A DNA stretch of 24,807 nucleotides. Origin: Paraphysomonas bandaiensis (Eukaryota; Chrysophyceae). Position 1 is the stretch's first letter. The number at the start of each line of letters is the position of its first letter. The notes beneath the pieces are model-generated. The model had not been told where the DNA came from and did not search any database. It saw nothing but the letters and a program-made list of their open reading frames with translations. Positions 7,750 through 16,737 of the stretch are shown one piece after another. A program made the position numbers and the translations under genes. The stretch lies in the NCBI GenBank assembly GCA_965644295.1, contig CBFFRP010000321.1, positions 1-24,807 of the forward strand. The letters are read 5' to 3'.

Positions 7750-9522
7750 CACCCTCAGAGGAGTTTTTCTGACCCTTGTCCAATGTCGTCAAAATGTTTT
7801 TTTTTGGTGGGACCATCAAAGTTCAGAAAAGTGGCTGACTGGACCGCTTTGTCAAAAAACTCCTTCATGGGATACGGCGGTATGGATATGCGATATCTAG
7901 TGGCGGAAAAGAAAACTGTAGGCAGTTTTTTTGAGTCATTTGCCCATTCCAGACACCGTATTCCACACAGTTTCATAGTTTAGGGTCCCCTCCATATGTC
8001 AATCATATGCTCCAACATTGAGACATACCACATAAACACACTGGGTTACCAATAGAACATGCTATTCTGGAGGTGTGGAGTCCAACTTCCGCAAGTTTTG
8101 GTGGAAATTTGATTGTAAGATTGCAATTGTTATCCTGCATCAAAATTCACAGTTTATGGAGAGCTCCTGAACTCACTGTGAGGTATATAGCAGAGACCAG
8201 TTGCTGATAACAATGTTGTGATTGCAAAGATGAGATCATGAGTTCTTATTCTGGATTCATTGATAAACGGTCAAGAAATATGCACAGGTCACTGTAGGAG
8301 ACCTCTCCCTAATTGCGCCTTCCTTGTTGCACTTAATGATCCTACATGTCCCCAAATTCAAAGAATCGTATTATTCTTAATATTTGAGTGATATGAAATC
8401 ATGATATTGACATTCATCTCTTATTTTGTTGGAATTATGTTCATTCATTGACTGAGCTCTATATGCGGTATTGACACCATGGTCCCAAACCCCTTCCAAC
8501 CACGGGTGTAGTAGTCCTATTTTGCAGTGAATTTAACCTCAATGACTGTTTATGATACTGTTATAATGGTTTGATTCATGTAAGTATGCTTTGATGAAAT
8601 ATTAAGGCCATATTGGATGAGTTGCTACTTTGCAAAGCAATATAGTACGCACTTATGTCACTTGTGACGAAATGTCGTATGATATGATATCAACCCTACC
8701 CAATCAAATTGGATGTTTATAGTGAGTTATTATAAATAATTTAACTTCATTTTCTTGTTCAGATTAATATGTCTTTCACTGTTGGTCTGGAAATACGATT
8801 ATATGTAGATAAATTATGCGAGTTTATAGAGATATTTATGCGAGTTGTGACCGTATAAAACTGACAGACAACATTTATAGCGATATGTAGAATGCGTAAC
8901 CCCTTTACTATTCATCCTTAGATAGTGTGCCTTCATTATCTGTGCAACAAGCTTCTGCAATTTACGATTCCAATGACTTCTACTTCTACTACACTGTTAC
9001 ATATCATCTCTGATAACCTCACCCACAACCTATATATATTGTTCTTATCCTGACCGTTTAGTTGATATTTGTGGTTTAAAAATAGCCTTCTTGTTCTAAC
9101 CATTATACTCTATACGACACCGACTTAACTAGTCAATTGTATCTCATGATTAATGTTGTTCACATGTGACGTATTTCCATAATAGCTGGTATTTAAAATT
9201 GAAAGTGACACTCTTGTGACGTTATTGTATCTGCTAGCGTTATTTGATAGTACTCCCTTATTTAGTAGGAATCTATTATTTAACCTAGTCAAATTGGTTG
9301 AATTACCTTCTCACACCAAAATTGGTAAAAAAACCTAGTCATTTAATAATTCGTATTTTCAGTTTACAATGACTAGGTGGACAAAAGTACCTAGTCAAAA
9401 ATAAAAAATTTCACTCAAACATGGGAGCATACTCAAGCCATCAATTACTGAAAATACAACCATTGTACACATGCAATACAACACATTTAATCTTCGCAAT
9501 CAAACGAGAATTGGGCAGTTTC
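7750..9522 (+). repeat. 1.8-kb dispersed repeat, copy A
   Basis: Copy A matches copy B at 16738-18526 in the same orientation, from CACCCTCAGAGG to TTGGGCAGTTTC. By eye the first 650 bp are identical. The remaining 1.1 kb shows about two dozen substitutions and a few indels, with a longer replacement at 9371-9390. The tail holds CCTAGTCA words in both orientations (9284-9397). It contains no long ORF apart from a 73-codon minus frame at its left end. The family is not recognised. Confidence 0.95.
7755..7976 (-). CDS. 73-codon ORF inside repeat A, doubtful
   Basis: This ATG-initiated minus frame (starting MKLCGIRCLEWANDSKK, later PPYPMKEFFDKAVQS) occupies the conserved left end of the repeat. 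Copy B encodes the same product. The diverged fragment D keeps this frame through a 3-base deletion and three amino-acid changes, which hints at coding. A plus-strand frame of 66 codons overlaps it. No domain was recognised, and the ORF may be chance within a conserved noncoding repeat. Confidence 0.25.
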   Translation of the reverse strand: MKLCGIRCLEWANDSKKLPTVFFSATRYRISIPPYPMKEFFDKAVQSATFLNFDGPTKKKHFDDIGQGSEKLL

Positions 9523-9725
9523 CCAATATATATTGCGATCCGATATCACTTTATTCGAGAACACATATTACCGAAAACCTAATAACTGTTGATCACATAT
9601 CGACCATGTTAATGTTAGCCGCTCTACTCACAAAACCACTAGGACGTTTTATCTTCTTTAAATATATATTGAAAGTCTTATTATTAGCAATAGACGTTAA
9701 GAATCAGCACCAGATTAGTAGCTAG
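9515..9725 (+). pseudogene. Decayed copia RNase H C-terminus
   Basis: Starting just where repeat A ends, the frame reads CDPISLYSRTHI, then ENLITVDHIST, then ALLTKPLGRFIFFKYIL. This follows the copia RNase H tail pattern (CDN..I.L..N...H.RTKHI, ..I.V.Y..T..Q.AD..TKPL). The LTKPLGR motif is diagnostic. The stretch that normally links the Asp-Asn motif to SRTKHI is partly deleted. Everything upstream of this fragment is absent. The lineage differs from the copia at 4743-7408, whose tail reads DALTKPLQGT. Confidence 0.7.
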
Positions 9726-10096
9726 ATGAAAACTAGTCAAGCTAGATAGTAGACGTCTACCTGTCACTAACTGGTACAAACTCTATTATCCTACTATTTA
9801 ACGCTACGAACTACATTGGTGGAAGGAACTGAGTTTGACACCCCATCCAGCAATAATAGAAAGCGATCAACAACCTCAGAGTTGACTATAGCTCTTAATT
9901 TTTACTAATTTATTGATTGTTAAGAAAGTACTAGGATTCAATCTAATATAAGGTAGAAGTCGAGGTAATACCAAAACCTGGTAAAGCGATTTCACCAGGT
10001 TTCATATCTAAGTATTGAGTTATTATTTTACTGTAATTTGTATCTGAGAGGTTAAAGATAAAGAAAAAGTTGCAATTATAGTTGTTATTAGCAATA
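9726..10096. other. Noncoding spacer; no gene seen
   Basis: This A+T-rich stretch follows the copia relic and precedes the PARP gene's polyadenylation signal. It probably includes the relic's 3' flank (CTAGTCAAGCTAG near 9733). No ORF, RNA gene or repeat partner was found. Confidence 0.5.
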
Positions 10097-10102
10097 TTTA
10101 TT
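10097..10102 (-). terminator. Polyadenylation signal AATAAA of the PARP gene
   Basis: On the minus strand AATAAA lies about 72 nt downstream of the stop codon at 10174. It is the first canonical hexamer after the gene, giving a short 3' UTR. Confidence 0.55.
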
Positions 10103-10173
10103 GCGTGGAAGTATAAACTAGTACCCCAACCCTAACCCTAGTTCAAACCAATTGCATAGTACAGCTCAAGTAG

Positions 10174-11090
10174 TTACTTGGGCGCTCTTTTGTACGTAAC
10201 AAGGTAAGCAGGATAGCTTTGATGCAGTTCGTAAACAATAAGCCCTTGAATAGACCCATCAATCGGACCACGCACAGACTGGTAACCCGCTGAAGGGGTT
10301 TTTATGCTGCTATCTTTGGTATCCTTCTGCTCAATACAACCCTGGGCGACATATGCCAGAAAAATCTGTCTTTCGTCTGAGTTCTGGAATTCATACGAGT
10401 AGCGATTTGCGTAACCAGTATCGTCAGTAAAGTACGATCCTCTACCATAATAATTTTTGTCACCAGACCAACGAATATCAAAACCATATGTGTTTGTCCT
10501 CGAACCACTATTCCAGACAGTTTCCGGATGTGTATTACGTGTTCCATGCTTCAGAAGAATCTCATTCGCATTGCCTCCGTTTTTACGAGCAACCTCTTTG
10601 CGCTTCGTGTCGTAAAGACGGTAGAGCTCTACGTTTTGCACACGTTCAATGCGTACTATGTCTGCCTTAAAATTGTCATTTCCAAAGCATTTAGCAGCCT
10701 CGATGTACTCGCTGCTAATTGGCTCTAGCTCTTTGAGTGAAGGGTCAGGGAAGCAATCGTCATCAGATAACTCATACCCCCAGGTATCAGGTAGAGAAAT
10801 GGCACGGCTGTCATTGTAGACTTTATTCCTCTCATATTCAAGCACTTTTGTCTGCGCCCGGAGCACTACAACTTCCCCTAAACCTTCAATAACAACATTC
10901 CAGTCGGCATCATTGCTGGAGCTGATCACGACATTCATTTCTCTGCTTAGTTCCTGGAGTTCATGAAGTGCGGTTTCGAATTGAATATTGGAAGTTCGTA
11001 GAAGACGTAATTCAACAGTGTTGGAAGTTTTGTTTTCCAAAATGAAACTATCGAGAGCAATCATGGTTTTCTTTATCGCATCAGAGGTAC
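10174..11090 (-). CDS. Exon 4: PARP (ADP-ribosyltransferase) catalytic domain
   Basis: The exon opens at 11090 after ...AAATAG and completes a split Gly codon. The PARP fold is clear from VRIERVQNVELYRLY, LLKHGTRN (NAD-binding His, residue 1937), GFDIRWSGDKNYYGRGSYF (Tyr 1975) and the closing YPAYLVTYKR. At the third catalytic position, where poly-ADP-ribosylating enzymes have Glu, this protein reads QGLIVYE, so Gly probably occupies the site. An H-Y-non-E triad is the pattern of mono-ADP-ribosyltransferases such as PARP10 and PARP14. The exon's first 90 residues are unassigned but resemble another degenerate KH or RRM-like unit. Confidence 0.93.
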
Positions 11091-14000
11091 CTATTTACAC
11101 AAAATATATTTACATCCAATCACGACAATAAATGACAAAATAATTTACCGAATATTGCCACGCCGTTCTTTCTTTGTAAGGAGTTTAGAGTCTGTATCCC
11201 ATCTCGACCTTTTACAAAAGCACCAGTTCTTAAGTTCGTAGGTATAACCCTCTCAACGATGTCAGATCTAACGCGTATTTGCTCTTTACACCGCTCATTG
11301 TACATCGGAATATTCTTAGGATCGATTACAGGTCTGCGGAAAATCGGACGTACAGAAAGGTCATTCAAGGGTGGAATCGTTGTTTGTGTTTTTAGTGAGA
11401 AGTCAATTTTGTATTGTTTATTATTTCTTGCTCCGTAGGCATCACCAACCAGAGTAACCGACGAGTCTCCAGCAAGAAATGCTCGCTCCATTTGCATAAC
11501 TTGATCATAATCATAAGGAACAACAACATGCTCAACCAAAGATTCGTCACACACGGTACGAACCGCCCCATCTGGCTGTTCCGAAATCTCATGAGTCCAC
11601 ACTTTCCGGAACCACTGATACTCAGGCACTGAAGGTGGTGGTGGAGGAGGGAATTGTGTAGGGATAGACACCGACGCACCAATGGTGTGATCCTGCAATG
11701 CCTTTAGTGCTGATACGAACGCAGATACCCTGGACTCAATGTTGTCAAAAAGAACTATTTTTTTCAGAGATTTCTGGGCGTCATCAGCCGCTGTTTGGTC
11801 ATGAATGAACTCTCCGATTGCAAGTACGATTTCTGTTGCAGCATCTTCCACCGGCCACTTGAATAAACCCATACCAACACCTGGAATCGCTACGGCCTCC
11901 GCGCCTTTTAACTGAGCTTCACACAAGGCATTCTTCACAGCATTATACAACAAATGGCGTTCGCCTATCCTCACAGAATCGTCAGAAGAAGAAGACCATA
12001 CCGGAGCCACCGTATGTATAATACTCTTGAATCCGTGATCATGCAAACGATACGATTCCGTCGCTGTCGCTCCACCAGCAGGAATATGACTTTTGGAATT
12101 ACACTCCCTAACAAGTTCGGGGCCAGCAGCATCTGATATTGCCTTCGCAATACCACCGTCATGCTGCAATTGTGAGTTGGCGGAGTTGACAATTGTGTCA
12201 CATCCATAAGATGCAGTCTCAATAAAATCACAATGAACTACGTAAACAGATATTGGACCCATCTCGCACTGGCATTTCAACTGCGGATCGCCATAGGTTG
12301 AAATTAAGTCTTCACTGACAAAATCCACCACAGTATCATTTTCGTCGCCTATATGCGTCGCATTTTGCATCAACCAGTTCACCTGATAATCGTGAAAGCA
12401 GTCTACCACTGATAATTCGAGATCAGCTACAATTTTTCGTAATTTCGCCTTCGTTGCCTCAATAGCTGCTGGTATCATTTTTTGAGGACCACGAAGCGTA
12501 AGAATTGTGGAGTTGTTGGAATTTGATTCACTGTGAGCCTGGGGTATCGTTAGAGTCAACGATTTAAAAGTCTCAGACACAAAGTTCTGTAAATGTGCTA
12601 AAGTACATCCCTCACCATCTCGACGAAGATATCTGGCAATTCTATCGCTATGCGGGAATTCCGAACAGTCGATATCGGCAGACTCGGGCTGCTGTCCAGT
12701 CATTTCTTGTTCAATGTAAGCAATTGCTCCCAAAACCGATTCCCTGGCACCATGTAAAATAATATTCTTGGTATCCTTGTCATATTTATAAGACAATTGA
12801 TCAAATTTATTGAGTGCTTTATTGAATCCAGTCGGATTTTCACCCTTTACAGATATTTCACTCCTTGTAAAGCTGTCAATAATATTTCGGGCTGTTTTGA
12901 CAAGGAGCTGCCATTGGTCCTGGCGCTCATGCAGTGCCACAATACAAACCTCTCTCCGTCCTGGGTAGAATTTCGCCAGAGGCATCCGGACTGTTCTAGA
13001 CTACATACGATACAATTAACGACGAAATGAGGATTACATTACTACTCAAACTTACATTAGAAACAGACGTTTTGTCAGTGTTGGATCCAGTATCCAGCGA
13101 ATACGTACGGTCTTGGTCAGAATCATATGCTCTAAACCAGCTTTCGAAAATTGATTTCAGGTTGTTTTTAAGTGCTTGATAGAGGTCATCGCTCTGTTTT
13201 TCCTTCGGAATTGCAATGGTTTTTTCCAATATTTTCCGACGCCGTTCTCTTAAACGTGTCTCCGCAAGCTCAACCATCTTTTCTAGACCACGTACAGCTA
13301 CGACGCGCTTTTGTTGACGCTGAGATACTTCGAGCTGTAATCCAGGTGCAATATCATTGATCTCACTAATCAAAAAGCACCAGACTGCGTCCATAAAAAA
13401 GTAATTTTCGACAGCAGGGCGGTAGGAGGAAGTGTCTGGAGGACCACCCGGGGCATCGAATACATCTAACTCCCGTTCGCAATGACGAAGTTCGTTAATA
13501 CGATGCATGACTTTTTCCGCCCCCTCCGCATTGCTAGGAGGATAAATCAGTTGAATAGACTCAACTTCACGCGCTTCAGGACTAGGCAGTGATTCACAAA
13601 ATGACACACCATTGGATGACTGTGAATTGAGGAGCCTGTTTCTCCTATCCTCGTCAAGTGCATCTCGAGATAGCACGATATAAGCATGTAGCACTGGTTC
13701 CTTTTGTATGTTAATATTAACAATATGAGTAACGGGGTTGATGCCTAGTTGAACTAGGTGTGAACGCGCAAATTCCTCTATATCATTAGCACTCGCATTT
13801 GGGTGTCGTTGAGGAGACCGATTCGCCGGTACATTCGGTCCTGCTGACCAATGTTTAGGAAGAAGCATGAAAATGGCGTCAGCGCCACACATGTTCTCCT
13901 GCTTACGCCTAGACACATTGCAGTACACTTGATATTGCTTTTTTATTGTTCGCAATTCAGTGTCACCCAAAAGAACTGAGCGTGGCACCGGCACTTTGTC

Positions 14001-16551
14001 TCGTAAAATCTGTAGACCTCTTAGAAACTCCTCTACACAACATTTTCCTTTTTTCAGCAGATCATCTGCATCAGTAATTGATTGCTGTGAAGGTTCAACG
14101 TGATAAACCGATAGTCGCAAATACGGTCCCTGAGAATCAGTACACAGCTCCAATACGACATCGGGTGACACCTTAAGCAACATGTCATCAACAATTGGCT
14201 TTGAGAGGTACTTGAGGTGGTTGTAGTGTAGCCAGCTAATAGGCCACATGCACGACCTGGTAGTCTTGTCACTGTTACCTGTGCATTCAAAGTATCCATA
14301 TCCCACGGTGCTATCGTCGGGACACTGGACCCATATCATACTTCCACCAGTGGCAGAACAGAGTGCAGGAGCCCCCCCACTTTCTCTAAATTGGCTTTTG
14401 ACCACATTTTTTTCAGCGCACCGTGGAAAATTCTTATAGAATTCACCTACATGCATCACAATTAGCAGCCAGACTTCAAAGTAAATACGAATAGGAATAC
14501 GACATTAACAAGCGTAATAATAACGTACCCAATCGATTGGCGGGAACCTTTCCCCCCTCTAAGCGTACCCAAAACTCCAGTAGAAAGTGCAAAGCTACAG
14601 AAACTAATCCTCCCTGATTATTAGCCTGGTAGCAAAGAGCTCCATTACTTCTACCACAAAAACTGTCCAAACCTCCATATTTAGTATTAATCGCCCCGAT
14701 TTCTTGTTTATCTTTAAGTAGCTCTTTCATGTAAGCGGGATAGAAACGGCTGGCCTGTCCCCTTACATACATGAAATCGGCAAGAGCAAAAACTAGAGAG
14801 GCATACTCCTTATCATTCTGTGGGTTTCCAAATATTTCCACAGTAGTGTTATTAACTCCAGACGCCATAGGTTTACTGGCACCAAGGATTTCTTGCCACA
14901 CACCTAGAGAGTAGCGAGGACTCACAATGGATTTGAAAACATCAGAACATTCCGCAGGGTCATAAATTAAAATCACAAGTATACCCATCCGTTTCAAATC
15001 GTCTACAACAGAGGAGTAGTCACCATCACTGGCAATGAGGACAGCTGCAGTTTTTTGTTTCGCATCGTCATTCATTTTTTGGTAATCAGCTACAAATGCT
15101 CTCATGTTACGCTCAATGCGCTTATCAACCTCTCCTTTCTTTATACCCGGCACATCGATAAGTACTGCCCCAACAGTGTCCATATCTCGAACGAAAGATT
15201 TCGATGGGTGAAAAACATTATTGCTGTCGCGCCTGATGCAAAAATCCCACTTCCATGACAGATCTCGGTCAAAATCCATAACATTCACTGCTTCCATACT
15301 TCCGAGAAAAGCGCACATGATCTTCTCTAACGTGTATTTAACTAGGACTCTGGCCTTCAGACCTAATCGCCCTTCACACCTACAATTCTCCACATCGTGA
15401 AATATGTGCACAAAGTATGGGGTATTATCCGTATTTGGCGTAGCGATCGCTTGACGCTGCGCTTGAATAGCCTTGATCTTGGATAGCGCATGCTCATAAG
15501 TTGCAAACATGTCACGGACATTGCGAGCTCGTACAGATGATGATTTCCCCTCGTTATCAAACTTATCAAGCTGATCGCGATATTCAGCGAGCCGCTCTTT
15601 CAAACTTTCAACGCTGCTCTCACCCAACTCATCCAATATACGGTCAATATCTCCATCCGATGCGCGTGTAACAACGCCCGCTTGACGCTGCACTTGGATA
15701 GCCTCGATCTTGGATAGCGCATGCTCATAAGTTGCAAACATGTCACGGGCACTGCGAGCTCGTACAGATGATGATTTCCCCTCGTTATCAAACTTATCAA
15801 GCTGATCGCGATATTCAGCGAGCCGCTCTTTCAAACTTTCAACGCTGCTCTCACCCAACTCATCCAATATACGGTCAATATCTCCATCCGATGCGCGTGT
15901 AACAACGCCCGCTTGACGCTGCACTTGGATAGCCTCGATCTTGGATAGCGCATGCTCATAAGTTGCAAACATGTCACGGGCACTGCGAGCTCGTACAGAT
16001 GATGATTTCCCCTCGTTATCAAACTTATCAAGCTGATCGCGATATTCAGCGAGCCGCTCTTTCAAACTTTCAACGCTGCTCTCACCCAACTCATCCAATA
16101 TACGGTCAATATCTCCATCCGATGCGCGTGTAACAACGCCCGCTTGACGCTGCACTTGGATAGCCTCGATCTTGGATAGCGCATGCTCATAAGTTGCAAA
16201 CATGTCACGGGCACTGCGAGCTCGTACAGATGATGATTTCCCCTCGTTATCAAACTTATTAAGCTGATCGCGATATTCAGCGAGCCGCTCTTGTAAGCTT
16301 TCGACGCTGCTCTCACCCAAGTCGTCCAATATACAGTCAATAACTCCTTCAGAGGGCGTAGATAGAGAATCGCAAGCATCTTTGGCCTTCAGGCATTCGT
16401 CCAAACTCTCTTTGAAGTTGTTAGCTCTCTGTGATGAGCCCAGCCCGCTATCCTCGAGATCTTGCACTTGTCTTCGCAAGGTTTCTATTTCTCTCTCCAG
16501 TTCATCCAGTGAGTCCACACCGATACGATCCAGAATAGCTTGAATCGTCAT
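10174..16551 (-). CDS. NYN-KH-macro-WWE-PARP fusion protein (four exons)
   Basis: Four long minus-strand frames join through three GT-AG introns into one reading frame of 6183 nt (2060 residues plus stop). Exons are 16551-14529, 14446-13056, 13000-11149 and 11090-10174. Intron phases are 1, 0 and 1, and each junction keeps frame without a stop. Domain order is five helical repeats (residues 5-368), NYN-type RNase (380-560), possible winged helix (583-642), unassigned region with a KH-like segment (675-1138), two KH-like segments (about 1200-1335), macrodomain (1388-1573), WWE (1598-1680) and PARP catalytic domain (about 1890-2060). The C-terminal half matches PARP14-type macro-PARPs, which recognise and write mono-ADP-ribose. 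The NYN half resembles RNA-cleaving KHNYN, N4BP1 and MARF1. An RNA-targeting immune role is inferred. The start ATG lies 187 bp from repeat B. No inactivating lesion was seen. Confidence 0.85.
11149..13000 (-). CDS. Exon 3: KH-like segments, macrodomain, WWE
   Basis: The acceptor is ...ATGTAG at 13001 and the donor is G|GTAAAT at 11148. The macrodomain is well formed: HCDF (adenine-contacting Asp), DTIVNSANSQLQHDGGIAKAI (Asn and Gly loop) and PGVGMGLFKWP (phosphate loop). The key ligand residues are kept, so it should bind ADP-ribose and might hydrolyse it. A run of seven prolines links to a WWE domain (QWFRKVWTH, then YDQVMQMERAF, then KQYKIDFSLKTQT). WWE domains bind iso-ADP-ribose or ADP-ribose units. 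Upstream, two segments with the pattern of a strand, NIILHGARESVLGAI and ILTLRGPQKMIPAAI, resemble the KH-like repeats of PARP14. Confidence 0.9.
13056..14446 (-). CDS. Exon 2: unassigned region with KH-like segment
   Basis: This exon encodes residues 675-1138. The acceptor is CATGTAG at 14447 and the donor is AAT|GTAAGT at 13055. A Cys/Trp-containing N-terminal module (FYKNFPRCAEKN, GSMIWVQCPDD, GYGYFECTG) is not recognised. A later piece, QKRVVAVRGLEKMVELAETRL, has the strand-GLxxxV-helix look of a KH-like repeat. The last 50 residues are Lys- and Ser-rich and probably flexible. No stop or frameshift interrupts the exon, so it is under coding constraint even though the fold is unclear. Confidence 0.75.
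14529..16551 (-). CDS. Exon 1: helical repeats and NYN/PIN-like RNase domain
   Basis: The ATG at 16551 begins MTIQAILDRIGVDSLDELE, the first and most diverged of five related helical units. Four 77-residue units follow. The NYN domain starts VHIFHDVEN (Asp 386), continues with DVPGIKKGEVDKRIERNM (Asp 476) and LIASDGDYSSVVDDLKRMG (Asp 509, Asp 511), and ends in a strand VILIY. These are the acidic metal-binding positions of the NYN family of PIN-like RNases (LabA, MARF1, KHNYN, N4BP1), and all are present. Residues 583-642 (ALADFMYVRGQ...NTKYGGLDSFC) have the outline of a winged helix such as OST-HTH/LOTUS, less certainly. The donor is G|GTACGT at 14528. Confidence 0.88.
15421..16344 (-). repeat. 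Four 231-bp coding tandem repeats
   Basis: Units cover 16344-16114, 16113-15883, 15882-15652 and 15651-15421. Each encodes 77 residues with the core ILDELGESSVESLKERL, then a charged coiled-coil-like helix and RDMFATYEHALSKI. The middle units are nearly identical in DNA, which shows recent duplication or gene conversion. The last unit loses similarity in its final 9 residues. Copy number is likely to vary between alleles. Confidence 0.95.
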
Positions 16552-16737
16552 CGTGCTGCTCTCTTGTGATTAGTAGTGAATATGAATACTGTAGAGTGAA
16601 TCAATGCTCTGCTGGTGGCGTGTGCTGCTGTATATATGTATATGCCGTATATCTGATATGGATATATGGGTATGTGTGGTCCGCTTCCAGGATATTTCCC
16701 GGCACTGGTCAGTGTCAGTACCAAATAAGACCCAGCC
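16552..16737 (-). promoter_or_regulatory. 5' region of the NYN-PARP gene
   Basis: This 186-bp gap between the start codon and repeat B must hold the 5' UTR and core promoter unless these lie in the repeat. It contains a TATA-rich block (16629-16675, e.g. GTATATATGTATATG). No immune-type response element was recognised. Confidence 0.35.

Noticed and set aside
10124-10141. Telomere-like CCCTAACCCTAG near the PARP gene 3' end
   Set aside because: Only two units are present, too few for an interstitial telomere tract.
15421-16344. CRISPR-like array
   Set aside because: The units are contiguous 231-bp coding repeats without spacers, in a spliced eukaryotic gene.
15363-16379. Repeated minus-strand ORFs beginning MISLITRGNHHLYELA
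   Set aside because: They are another frame of the 231-bp coding repeats and recur only because the DNA repeats.
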